Below, one piece after another: positions 25,701 through 35,318 of a DNA stretch of 64,000 bases (position 1 is its first letter; each line of letters begins with the position of its first letter). The stretch is from Anagrus nilaparvatae (taxonomy: Eukaryota; Arthropoda; Insecta; Hymenoptera; Mymaridae): assembly GCA_022575985.1 (NCBI GenBank), contig JAKSXM010000238.1:10372001-10436000 (forward strand), in the 5' to 3' direction. The notes under the pieces are model-generated. The model had not been told where the DNA came from, did no database searches, and saw only the letters and a list, made by a program, of their open reading frames with translations. The position numbers and the translations under genes were made by a program.

Positions 25701-28235
25701 CAATATTTCTTATATATGAGTAAATCTATCAAATATATTATGGTAGCATTTGAGTTTATTAGGCAAAGTAAAAATACACTGGTAGGTATTGGTAGCCAGG
25801 AAAGAATGTTCAATGGCATCAAAGGCAGAAAAGCTGGGAGAAACATACTCAAAAATTTAAATATATGTGACACAATATAAGAAAGAATCTTAAAAACAAT
25901 CAGACATAAATATCGCGAATAATACACAATAATACTAATTAAATAATTAATGGAAAGTGAAAGAAATTGTTGATTAGGTTAGGTTAGGTTAGTATCTATC
26001 AAATTATTAAAAAATTTTAAATTACAATTCAAAATTGTATATTTAAATTTAATTAAGTTTATTAAGTTCATTTTATACGCAGTGCAAGATTTATAAATTT
26101 ACAGAACTGAAGTTTTGAATCACTTATATAGTATTTAGAAGACATTTCACTTGCGATAAAATTTTATCCTACTGCTATACCTATACATAATTATATACAA
26201 ATAGGTATTCACGATTTTAAATAAAACTTTGAATGAATATTTCTATAATAATTATTCATTTGCATCAATGTAATAACAATAATAACAATAAAGAAACTTC
26301 GTCATTATAAAAATAAGTCGTTTTTACTATAAAAATATTTTCAATGAAATATACCTTGCATGAACAAATACATGTAAGATTACGTAAACGTATATCATCA
26401 ACAAATCGTTAAACACAATTTTATATTTAAGAATATATTTTATTTTTTTAATAAAATGTTAATATTTCTCATTGTTTATATTAAAATTAGGTAAGGTTCT
26501 AAAAAAATTACCATTTTTCGCAAAATAATGACAATAAATTTGCACAAAAAAAAATTAACTCAAAAATAAAAAAAATATTTTTAATTATTATATCACGGTA
26601 ATGATATTTTATCTTTATAATTACATTTTTACACACACACAGTTATAGTGTAATATATTCATCAGAAGTATATGATGGAGGTTAACCTCACACGTGAATT
26701 TATGAAAAAAAATGCAGACGACAGTTAACTCATATGATATAAATCATCGATATAGAAAATTTAATACCGGAAAAATCCAATACGAAATTTAATACATTTT
26801 GAATTATTTTTTTAATTTTATTGTATTAGTAATTAAATTTTATATTCTATGAAACGAACCCATACAATCTTCATCACCCTATTTAAATATCGATTAGTCT
26901 AATAATTTTTTAAATTTCTATACGAATATTAGTTAAAACACCCTGTGGTATTTTTAAAATAACAGAAATTTTATGGATTTTTAAAAAATGTACGTTTTTA
27001 GTCAAAAAAAAGAAACTTTTTGTATGTTTTACAGAAAACACCCACACACATACGTACGTTTGTGTAAGAAAAAGGAAACGACAGCAGCTGTGAATCTTTT
27101 ATATGGTTTTTATTTTTTTTTTTTGGAAGGGTGTTTCTTTTTTTCTAGAAAAATTTTTATGTCAAAAGTAGGTTTATACCTATCTGCATAAAAATTAAAA
27201 TTAATTTTCAAAAAAAATTAGTATTTTTTAGTACATTATACTTAATTTTTTGTTTTATCAATATTTCAGTATTTTTTTTTTTTAATATTTTGTATTATCT
27301 AATTTATGTTAATAAAATATTGATAAAACAAAATTATGTACTAGTAAAATTTTAATGTGTTCCGGATTTGATAAGTTATTCTTGTTTGTTTAACAATTAT
27401 CAAAAAAAATTTTAATGATATAGCAAAGGTGTTTTTTACTCGGCTTTACCTAAATATGAATATTTAAATTTCAAAAATTCAAAACTGATAATTTGCATAA
27501 AATATAATTTTAGTGCTGAATTTTTGTTCAAAAATTAAAATTCTAAATTTCGGAGTCATTAAATTTTTTGATTTTTAAAATTTGGCACCGGAATTTCGGA
27601 GTTAAACTATTTTCGGGTCATTAACATTTAAGTTTTATTGACTCCGAAATAGCGGAACATTTAGACTCTTTAATAGTTTTATAGGTTTAACGAACTCCGA
27701 AATTTCGGAGTCGCCTCAGTGTATACCTATCTGAAAATTTAAAATTTCGGCGTCAGAACTCATTTCCTACAGGCAGAATAAAGTGTATTTAAAATACCCT
27801 GCTCTCAATTAAAACCTCATAACAAGATTTCCTTTAAAAGGCATAAAAAAAAGTTATAATTGAAAACCCAGTAGCGAAAATAAAACCATTTCATTAAATC
27901 ATAAAAAACTCCGGAGCACATAAAAAGACCATATTAATAATATAATATGCAAACACTTAAATAAACCGTAGGAATATTAAAAAATTACCAACTTTACCAT
28001 AAAATATAATAATAACGGTAAAAAAAAATGTGCTAAAAAACTGGTATTTTAACATTTTATTACTCATAATTATTTATAAGGAGATTCTTTAAAATAAAAA
28101 AAACGACATTAAATATGCATATTAATTAAAAAATAATTAAAGAAATACACATACACTTAAACGTACTGAAAGACGTAAACCATTTCCACGAGTGCCTCTT
28201 TCGAGAGGTTGATGTGTTGAAGGGTGGTTACCCAT
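7460..28235 (-). CDS. numb: Numb, PTB-domain endocytic adaptor and Notch antagonist
   Basis: Cell-fate determinant that binds Notch-pathway cargo and the endocytic machinery at the cortex. Ten coding exons join in frame with GT-AG introns: 28235-28155, 10684-10517, 10441-10370, 10116-9898, 9817-9631, 9555-9289, 8698-8513, 8428-7872, 7798-7550 and 7471-7460. The product is about 665 aa. It starts MGN (N-myristoylation signal), followed by the basic [16 protein letters not shown] stretch at residues 38-53. A PTB domain follows at about 66-210, then [12 protein letters not shown], a Ser/Thr-rich region, DPF and NPF endocytic motifs, and the C-terminal VQL. All of these match the insect Numb layout as I know it. 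Internal joins use phase 0, or phase 1 around exons 5-8. The first coding intron is 17.5 kb and contains a complete gene on the opposite strand. Non-coding 5' exons may lie to the right of 28.24 kb. Confidence 0.95.
7872..9555 (-). CDS. numb: numb exons 6-8, NPF motif and disordered Ser/Thr-rich region
   Basis: Exon 6 (9555-9289) starts at the shared [12 protein letters not shown] motif and continues to MIPVKPS. Exon 7 (8698-8513) carries [20 protein letters not shown], another block kept in insect Numb proteins. Exon 8 (8428-7872) is a low-complexity Ser/Thr/Pro/Asn-rich stretch with a run of six Asn. It is the least conserved part and would normally differ among insects. Phases 1-1-1-0 are mutually consistent, which supports the joins. 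Confidence 0.85.
9631..10684 (-). CDS. numb: numb exons 2-5, basic motif and PTB domain
   Basis: Four exons (10684-10517, 10441-10370, 10116-9898, 9817-9631) encode residues 28-242. The basic [10 protein letters not shown] segment carries the serines that are aPKC targets in fly Numb. The PTB core follows: [24 protein letters not shown], then [57 protein letters not shown] and [10 protein letters not shown]. These blocks are nearly those of the fly protein. Introns at 10442-10516, 10117-10369 and 9818-9897 are short. The exon 5 donor is ATAG|GTATAAC, phase 1. Confidence 0.93.
11699..12107 (+). CDS. GTSF1-like exons 1-2, two CHHC zinc fingers
   Basis: Finger 1: C-PYDPV-H-(8)-H-LSR-C at residues about 11-30 ([11 protein letters not shown], then QYHLSRC). 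Finger 2 spans the exon 1/2 junction: C-IYDTR-H, then H-IQN-C, with the last His and Cys in exon 2 (YHIQNCPAK). Both match the U11-48K/GTSF CHHC pattern CPYDxxH...H...C and have all eight zinc ligands. In GTSF1 proteins the first finger binds RNA. The short exons, GT-AG introns and intact ligands show this half is under constraint. Confidence 0.9.
11699..15528 (+). CDS. GTSF1/Asterix-like CHHC zinc-finger protein with repeated Trp-rich tail
   Basis: Nested in numb's first coding intron on the opposite strand. The family consists of small PIWI-pathway cofactors (about 120-170 aa) with two CHHC fingers and an aromatic PIWI-binding tail. Nineteen exons are readable, all phase 0: 11699-11875, 11964-12107, 12170-12316, 12375-12470, 12534-12725, 12793-12966, 13029-13103, 13176-13337, 13616-13666, 13741-13890, 13958-14008, 14081-14257, 14328-14378, 14459-14623, 14687-14740, 14815-14973, 15041-15097, 15176-15337 and 15403-15528. 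The total is 789 aa if all are used, several times the family norm. The excess is tandem copies of an exon pair. Exon 11 has lost its GT donor and may be skipped without a frame change. An AG at 11682-11683, just before the ATG, could be the acceptor of a 5' UTR intron. AATAAA overlaps the stop codon and another lies near 15647. Confidence 0.85.
12375..12725 (+). CDS. GTSF1-like exons 4-5, Trp-rich PIWI-binding-type segment
   Basis: Exon 4 reads [17 protein letters not shown] and exon 5 opens [13 protein letters not shown]. The spaced Trp residues in acidic context resemble the C-terminal aromatic tail that mediates PIWI binding in GTSF1 proteins (family knowledge). Exon 5 is also the first A-type repeat unit: PYWQP, then VSKLQIKES, then NSDAW, then a C-terminal Gln. 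It probably represents the ancestral tail from which the downstream array grew. Confidence 0.7.
13490..13606 (+). repeat. Two tandem copies of an about 70-bp intronic repeat
   Basis: Inside GTSF1-like intron 8, the block TTTCTGGACACGAGCC, then GTAAATATACTATGGTCC and AAAATTTTAT, is repeated immediately with few changes (about 13492-13550 and about 13551-13605). The preceding 100 bp contains a related GGACAGTACCGACGAA stretch. It explains why this intron (278 bp) is longer than its siblings. Confidence 0.7.
13958..14008 (+). pseudogene. B-type exon 11 with mutated splice donor
   Basis: The exon reads [17 protein letters not shown] after a normal TTAG acceptor. Where its siblings have GTAAGAAATTT, this copy has ATAAGAAATTT at 14009, a G-to-A change of the invariant donor G. 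It is not a U12 AT-AC donor (no ATATCC). Read-through meets a stop after INRLIF-type residues within seven codons. Skipping it would join exon 10 to exon 12 in frame. It could instead be a sequencing or assembly error. Confidence 0.6.
15529..19677. other. numb intron 1, AT-rich, no gene seen
   Basis: Intronic DNA of numb downstream of the nested gene. Long A/T runs and scattered microsatellite-like TA stretches (for example about 16738-16750). I see no coding exon or structured RNA. Open frames here are short and base-composition driven. Confidence 0.5.
19678..19715 (+). promoter_or_regulatory. Degenerate PSEA+TATA snRNA-type promoter (copy I)
   Basis: TTACTCGCAAGAGAAATGAC matches the shared PSEA-like 20-mer at most positions. 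The TATA element is weak (TATTTGG) and is 29 rather than 30 bp from the motif start. It is the poorest of the nine copies and may be decaying. Confidence 0.45.
19716..23292. other. numb intron 1, AT-rich, no gene seen
   Basis: Mostly unstructured AT-rich intron. I find no exon, RNA gene or clear repeat apart from the promoter-like motifs at its borders. Confidence 0.45.
23293..23331 (-). promoter_or_regulatory. PSEA+TATA snRNA-type promoter (copy A)
   Basis: On the minus strand ATTCTCGCAAACGAAATGAC begins at 23330 and TATATAAG begins exactly 30 bp later at 23300. By analogy with the U1-like gene (start 32 bp past the TATA start) transcription would begin near 23268 and run leftward. Upstream flank is shared with copy B. 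Confidence 0.68.
23651..23689 (-). promoter_or_regulatory. PSEA+TATA snRNA-type promoter (copy B)
   Basis: Minus-strand ATTCTCGCAAGCGAAATGAC starts at 23688, with TATATAAA 30 bp downstream at 23658. Predicted start is near 23626. About 75 bp upstream (23715-23750) it shares the complement of AACAGCAAATAATATCAAT with the same region of copy A, so A and B are a local duplication about 358 bp apart. Confidence 0.68.
24927..25082. mobile_element. Possible degenerate hAT-like MITE
   Basis: Begins TAGGGTTGGGCAAGATCAAG, very like the start of the intact hAT element at 55876, and ends near GCCCATCCCC in inverted sense. Inner TTGGTTTT-type sequence is also roughly inverted. No clear 8-bp target duplication. 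Probably an old relative. Confidence 0.35.
25974..25992 (+). repeat. Short TTAGG telomere-type array
   Basis: TTAGGTTAGGTTAGGTTAG, nearly four units of the ancestral insect telomere repeat. Short interstitial arrays like this are common in non-dipteran insect genomes. Too short to mark a telomere. Confidence 0.85.
26122..26161 (-). promoter_or_regulatory. PSEA+TATA snRNA-type promoter (copy H, diverged)
   Basis: Minus strand TTTATCGCAAGTGAAATGTC from 26160, then TATATAAG at exactly 30 bp (26130). The PSEA has about four changes from the consensus, but spacing and TATA are perfect. Predicted start is near 26098. Confidence 0.55.
27545..27722. repeat. Cluster of CTCCGAAAT / ATTTCGGAG palindromic blocks
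   Basis: The block (A)TTTCGGAGT occurs near 27548 and 27593, its complement ACTCCGAAAT near 27640, and a fused palindrome ACTCCGAAATTTCGGAGT at 27695-27712. It ends CCTCAGTG|TA, a typical TA-flanked terminal form. Likely a decayed small transposon. Confidence 0.5.
28155..28235 (-). CDS. numb: numb coding exon 1, myristoylated N-terminus
   Basis: Encodes 27 residues beginning [19 protein letters not shown]. Gly2 with MGN is the canonical N-myristoylation context, which in Drosophila Numb supports membrane association. PLERG-TRG is also shared with fly Numb. The donor AGT|GTATGT leaves phase 0. A donor two bases earlier is possible (GTGTAT) but would shift the frame into exon 2. The start is fixed by this conserved N-terminus. 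Confidence 0.9.
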
Positions 28236-31200
28236 TTTTGCAGTCTTTTTTTGTTCAAAAAATTTTTCTTTGACTTAAAATTCCTCCTCACTTTGTTACT
28301 AATAAATAAATAACACTTATTTTTGCACTTTTTTGTTCCTTTCTTCTTACTTTTTTTTCAAATATAAGCAAAAAAAAGATACGTGCGGTTTTTTTTGTAT
28401 GTGTTTGTAAAATATCAGATATTATTTCTTTTAATGGACGGACGTTTTCTGAACGTGCAGTAGAGGTAGACGTCGAAAATGTAAAGAAACTTGAGTATAA
28501 TAAAACATTTTTTTTTATTAAATATCACTTTTTAGAAACTACTTTGTCTTATTTTTATAATTTATTATACTACTTTCAATACCATTTTTGTATCTTATAC
28601 AGTTTTTTGTGTCACCTTACTTCACAATTTTTCATCGTATAAAAAAAACCGGCCGGTTTAAAAAAACAATTTTCACTTTGTTGCAAAAAAAACTTTCAAG
28701 ATTCTTTATTAGCAAAAAAAAATGTTTTATTCAGGTATAAATTCACTGTACTTCACTCACACACATAACAAATTACACATATTTTTTGCAAAAAAAAATT
28801 TTGTACATAATTTACAAATAAACTTAAAAAACAAAAATTCAAATAAACAAAAACAATAAATTAATAAAAACAACCGTTTATATAATTTATTACAGTAGCA
28901 GCCATGATTGCACTTGTGTCTTTATATATATTTTTTTCGCGACACCAAACTTAGTATAGGTAAAAATAAAAAATACGATAATCAAACGTACGTGTTACAT
29001 ACTTACACATGCGATTAATATTAGTACCTAACAAACACACCGCGCGAAAATACGTTTTTTTTTTATGAAGAGTTTATATGAGTTCCCACGTTTTTCCGTT
29101 ACACCGAGCGAGAAACAAAGAGGTGTGTAGTCGTGTATATTTTGTGTTTATAAGAAAGAAATCCAACAAATATTAAAAAAAGATAGCTTTATGTTACTAT
29201 ACTTTTTTAAATGGAAGGTAAAAAACACGTCGTCACGGTCGAGCAACGTCGTCCAATAACGATGGTGGAACAACACTTATGTCTATTACGACAATATATG
29301 AACATAAGTTTATTATTTGCTTATTAGTTTTTTTTGTTAAATTCAAATTTACCGCCATCATGAGCGACATCTAAAGCCTAACTGATTTTTCGCGTCCTTC
29401 GAACTTTTTTTCAACGGTTTATCAGACTCTTGATGTAAAAAAATTAATAAAAATTTTTTAAATTTTATAAATTAAACCAAAAAACACTATTATTGATAAC
29501 AACACTAAAAAACAGCACAAAAATTCACTTTTTGCATAAAAAAATATGTTTTAAATAATTGTTTCACGCGCCGCGATACAATTCGAAGAATAAAAAAAAA
29601 AGGATCCATACGGCGAAGGATCACTCCGCATGCAGCAGCTTACGGGTTTCGTTTAAAGTTATATATTTTTTTGCGGTTGTATGATGGGTGCTGGCTGGCT
29701 GCTGGCATGCTTTTTCTTTTTTTAATATCCCACTTCTCTCTTATTCGTTCTCTTAGTTCTTTTTACTTTTTATATCCCTTCCACAACTACCTTCAACATT
29801 CTACTATTAGCTTTTGAGAGTAGATTTTTTTATAAATAAAAAAATTTATAGGGACGTAACTAAAGATATCAGATACCCAGTATTTAAAAAGTTTATTTTT
29901 TTTTATTATTGAAACATTTAATACTAGTATGCTTTACTTCGTACAACCAATATACGTGACCATGAAGAACTGAACTGCAAGTGGCTATATATATATATTT
30001 TTTTTTTTTTTGCAAGAATTTTATGAGTCAGCAAACTCTATATATTCGCATTCAGGATAACAGGAAGTGGACGATCTAAATCTTAATATAAATGTATGAA
30101 TTAAAAATAATTCGAGGAATTATTTTAATGATTCATTAGTTTCATTTGTGCTGTATTGGCGCGCAAAAAAATTTTTAAGAGTTTTATTAATTTTTTGCAA
30201 TATTAGCTCGTTTAAGAATGAGAATAGATTATTAGTTTAATTTTAATATATGATTTAGTTTTTTAAAAAATTTTTTTAATTTTAGAGCTTTTTTGAGCTT
30301 TTTGCAAGCTTTGGAAAACTATTGTTATGGTTTTTTCAAAAACTTAAAATTGTTGAGTAATTGATACCTTAAATTTTGGACTCAATCGAATTTGAATAAC
30401 TACACTGTTGATAATCGTACAGTGACTTGTACTACTTGTTTTTACGATATCAAAAGATAAAAAAAAATTTTTATTACGTAATTTATCAATTTCGAAAGCA
30501 ATTTACTGTATTTTCTCTAAATTAAAAATTATTTCATTTAATTTAATTTTTATCTATGGCTAATAATCAAATAATTGATTATATATATAATGCCCCTTTT
30601 ACTGATGTACGCCTGATTGATTAAATAAGTATAGTTTTTGATTTTCTAACGTAGTACGTTAAAGGTCGATGAACTTTGGCTAAATTTTAATTTTCGCCTT
30701 TCTATATTCATAATTTTAAAAAATAATGGTTAATTTTATTGTGTGGGTTCTAATTTTGAAGTATGGATCAAGTTTCAATGTTTAAAAATAGATTTAAAAA
30801 ATGTCATCACTGAAAAAAGGTGCTTAACTGTGGGGACGAGAATGGGATTTATTGCCATTTTTAGCTGATTGAGTTGAAGGAGTTGGGTGTTTTTGGAATA
30901 TTATGCAAATGTACAAACAAAAATATTTACATTTTTATCCTTATTTGAAGTTCAACTTTTTCTCTACAAATTTATGGAAATTTTTGTTTCTACTACTGAA
31001 AATTCTATCAAAATGTTTAACTTGGTTTAAACAACCAAATTATTGAATAATCAGACAGCCACCTGACAGTGTAACTGATTGATTAATGTGAATGAATTTT
31101 TTTAAAATTGTTATCCACTTTTATTTTTGGGTTTGTTTTATCTATTGTTTAAATATATATAAAAATATATTGGCTATTGGCGCAATTCTTCAATTTCATC

Positions 31201-32238
31201 AAGATATCCTGAATTCGTAATTTACGTTATTTATTTCATAAGCAACAAATTTGTAAATTTATCTATTTTGCAAAATAAATTTTGTTTTCATATAAAACTG
31301 TGTGAATTTTTTATAAAATGGTCAAATAAAGTATAAATTTCAATGCATAAAACACAATTAACAAAAAAAAAAACTTTGTCCCTAAATTTTCTCCATAATT
31401 CAATATCAACTACATCAGGAACATAATATAAAAGATTATATAAAAAAATTCACACTCAATCCTCCTCTCCTGCTTTGAGATGAGATAAAATAAGTAGCAG
31501 CATCTTTTTATAATACAAGCTTGCAAATTCCCATACTATAAATATTTAATATTTTTAAGTCCATCTTATTATACCTCAAAAAAAAAACATCCCCTATTTT
31601 CACATAACCTAATACACCTGTTACACCCTAAAAATTAATCATATATAGATATATATATATATATATAATTAAATTGATTTTTCTTGAAGGGCCTTGAAGC
31701 GAATTGATACGTCCGGGAAAACGTTAAATCATTTGCTCCCGTAAAAAGTGAGAGATAAAAAATTTAATATACAAGAAAAAGAGAAACATGCCTTTTTTTT
31801 ATAAAAAGAAAAATTATTTTTACTAGTACTACATAATAAAAAGAGAAGGGATAAGATTCGAGTGCAGCAGCTGTCATATATATTTTGTTGTATTTGTATA
31901 AATGAATTGTAAGTATATCGTACATCTGCCTTGAAAATGTGCGTTAAAATGAGCCATGCGCTAGAAAATGTAAGCTAAATATCAACCGAAGTATTTTAAT
32001 TATATATGAATTTTTAAATGAATTTGTATGCTTACACAAATGAGTTGTAAGAATTAAGACAATATAATTTTTAAAACCAAAAGGTGTTTTTTTTGTTATG
32101 TATAAATGAAAGAGTTAGAGATTCTAAGAAGGCACGCGTATGTTCTTTAAAAAAGATGCTGAATGGATATGATGATTATGTGTATTTTTATATTTACACC
32201 ACGGTGGGGATGTTTAGGTGGGGAAACTTCTATAAATC
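28236..32238. other. numb 5' flank / likely promoter region and AT-rich spacer
   Basis: The numb start lies at 28235. The next 1.5 kb to the right (28.25-29.7 kb) is slightly richer in G+C islands, for example CGCGCCGCG near 29570 and GCATGCAGCAGC near 29628. This would fit a 5' UTR and promoter, though no specific start site can be named. Beyond about 29.8 kb it is featureless AT-rich DNA with a (TA)n run at 31641-31668. Confidence 0.4.
31641..31668. repeat. (TA)n microsatellite
   Basis: Near-perfect AT dinucleotide run interrupted once by G. Confidence 0.85.
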
Positions 32239-33686
32239 CTTGACTAAAAAAACTAACAAATTTTAAAAACTTCGTCCCCAAAAAAATAGTATATATAGCA
32301 AGATTTCTAAGAATTAACAAACGACTATTACTCAGTAAATACCCATTAAATTTTTTTTTTTTTTTTTTTAAATTTTAAAAACATGACCTGCATCAATCTA
32401 ATTTACATAATGATGAATAGATAAAAAATATAAAAATTATAAATTATTACAAATAATTGTTTAATTAATTTTTATTTTTTACATCGTAACAGATTTTAAA
32501 AATAAACATGCGGAAATTTGAATTTTGAAAATCGGACTACTTTTGGATGTGCAAATTAAAAAAATTGTATCTTTAACATTAAGATACGGTATCTTTAACT
32601 TTAAGATACGACTATGGAAGAATCTTTTTTTTGTAGCAAAAAAAAACCAATTTTTTGCTTATTAGTAATTTTGTTATAATTAATAACTTATGTAATTTTA
32701 ATTATTATTTATAAATTTGCAATTTATATAATTTTAGCTTTGGAAAAAATATATGCTAGTCCAGGCAAATCACAGTTTAGGGTGTTTATTTACTGGCCGT
32801 CCTCACGTTTGTTTTACTACAGATTTTTTGGGTCGCTGATCATGAAAATTGAAATATTTGCGGAACACCCTTAAATCTGCAAAAAGTACCCCTACTGCAG
32901 TCAAATCACGGTTATGGTGGTATAGTTTATGGCCGCCACCAGATTTTGTCTAGTATAGGTTTTTTGAGTCGCTGAACACGAAAATCGGGGTCTTTTCTAT
33001 GAGGAATTGAGGTTTGACCCTTCAATCGGGCAAAACTTCCCCTAAAAAGGGCATTTTTGGTGTATTCACTGTAAGCCTTTGAAATTTGATATACGGGGGT
33101 TTTTTGGGTCGCTGATCACGAATATTGCAGTTACGACTATGCAAAATTACCCTTCAATTGGCCAAAACTACCCATAAACAATACCCACAAACAATACCCC
33201 CCCCCATATTGTAACTGGAGTACCCCAAAAAAGGGCATTTTTAATGTATCGGCGTTTTCAGTATCTAAATTTGGACCGTAAGGGTTTCTTACAAAAAAAA
33301 GATTCTTCCATAGTCGTATCTTAAAGTTAAAGATACCGTATCTTAATGTTAAAGATACAATTTTTTTAATTTGCACATCCAAAAGTAGTCCGATTTTCAA
33401 AATTCAAATTTCCGCATGTTTATTTTTAAAATCTGTTACGATGTAAAAAATAAAAATTAATTAAACAATTATTTGTAATAATTTATAATTTTTATATTTT
33501 TTATCTATTCATCATTATGTAAATTAGATTGATGCAGGTCATGTTTTTAAAATTTAAAAAAAAAAAAAAAAAAATTTAATGGGTATTTACTGAGTAATAG
33601 TCGTTTGTTAATTCTTAGAAATCTTGCTATATATACTATTTTTTTGGGGACGAAGTTTTTAAAATTTGTTAGTTTTTTTAGTCAAG
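32239..33686. repeat. Inverted repeat with near-identical 397-bp arms
   Basis: Left arm 32239-32635 and right arm 33290-33686 are reverse complements over equal length, with no difference that I could find by eye. Ends read CTTGACTAAAAAAACTAAC. A weaker, interrupted match continues outward (TTTAGGTG and CTTCTATA at about 32212-32234, inverted at about 33700-33728). The 654-bp middle carries three GGGTCGCTGANNANGA phrases. Each arm holds ATCTTTAAC and TTAAGATAC sub-repeats. There is no transposase. Either a recent fold-back element or a recently converted inverted duplication. Confidence 0.85.
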
Positions 33687-34207
33687 CATTATAATGTACT
33701 AGGTATAGAAGTGTGGACACCTAAAGCTTCCTCCATCATGATTTACACACATTTTGGTTATACGTTTGTTACTTGGGGGCATGTTAATTTAACGTATTTT
33801 TTTTAAATTGATATTTATATGAAAATTGATTTATAAATAATTGTTTCGAAAATTAAAATTATGTTTTTAACATAAAATTGATTATCAGCAGACTATATTT
33901 TCTATGAGATTTTATTTTTGCTCTAAAAATTGGTAAAAATATATATATTTCAGAATCTGAAGGCAGATTTTTAATATTTATTATGTATTTAATAGCTGGT
34001 ATAAAGCAAAAAACCAAGTAACTGTGAAATTGTATATCAGCACGTCGAACTGGGGTTAAAATCTTTGCCATTAATAGAAGACTCTCAACAGAAAGAAAAA
34101 GTAAAAAAATACGTACCAATCCAAATTTATAATTTAACACTTATAAGTTTTTTTAATTGTCAACAATGAAGATATAAATTTATATATATTAATCATTAAA
34201 GCAGTTA

Positions 34208-34246
34208 TATTTATAATAACGTAAAGTCTTTTCTCTTGCGAGAATT
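34208..34246 (-). promoter_or_regulatory. PSEA+TATA snRNA-type promoter (copy E)
   Basis: Minus strand ATTCTCGCAAGAGAAAAGAC from 34245, TATAAATA at exactly 30 bp (34215). Two or three PSEA changes. Predicted start is near 34183, leftward. Confidence 0.6.
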
Positions 34247-35279
34247 ATTTTACAGTTTCTTATTCCAATCTTATGTTAGGTATATTGACAATTTTTATAA
34301 ATACTGGACTAAAACTATATTAAAAAAGTTATAAAAATAATATTGACACTTGTAAGTGTAACAAAGTTTTAATAAAAAAAATTTTTTATGTCATTGTTTT
34401 TTATAAGAAATAACTTTTCAAATAAAATATTTGTATAGTACTTTTTTTTGAAAAGAATTCAAGTACTTTCTTTTCAAATTGACAAGATATATTAAAACTT
34501 TTTTCGAAAATTTTTAAAATTTATTTCAAAAAAAGTTGGTTTTCTATATAATGCAGAAATAATGAACTATATATAAGCAATAAAATTTATTTATAATTTA
34601 AAAAATTGTTAAAATACACTGGAATTTTTAAAAGTACTTTATCGGATAAAATGAAAATTTAGCACTTTTAATTAAATTTTAACATAATTTTAAAACAATA
34701 TTTTATTTTAAATTTAACGCTTACATAAATAACCTGTTATTAACCTTTTTAAATGGACACATTACATGTAATTATTTAACTGGTATATATTTTAAGAATC
34801 TTCATTAATATACATTTGCGAAAATACGTAATATGGAGATTGATCGTTTAAGCTACCGTTATATATATATGCAGCCAACCCTTCAATTACATTATAATTC
34901 AACGTTATAACGTTGGTTTCTTCATATATTAATCAATATATTTTAGCCCCATATATATATGTGTGTGTGAATATAAGTGACCAAATAATTATAAATAATA
35001 ATTAAATTATATTATCATAAAATCGATTTATTGATACTAATTACCTTCAATTTTAATGAAGCATTTTTTCGATAATTTAATAATATATATATGAAAAAAC
35101 GTGAAAAAATATACTCGAAAATAATATATTCGTATTCGGTTATAAATAATTAAGTCAATTTCTTAAAACGTTTTTAAAACTATATAATAATTAAATTATT
35201 ACTTTTGTTTATAATTTATAGCAGAGTTGTTACTGAGGTTCTTACTAACTCGGTTAATACATATATATTTAGATCTTTA

Positions 35280-35318
35280 CATTCTCGCAAGCAAAATGAC
35301 TTCATAAGACTATATAAC
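35280..35318 (+). promoter_or_regulatory. PSEA+TATA snRNA-type promoter (copy F)
   Basis: ATTCTCGCAAGCAAAATGAC from 35281 and TATATAAC at 35311, spacing 30 bp. Predicted start is near 35343, rightward. A TTTT run follows within about 30 bp, so any Pol III product from here would be very short. Confidence 0.65.

Noticed and set aside
33137..33400. 87-codon minus-strand frame
   Set aside because: Lies across the inner border of the 32-kb inverted repeat; not a gene.
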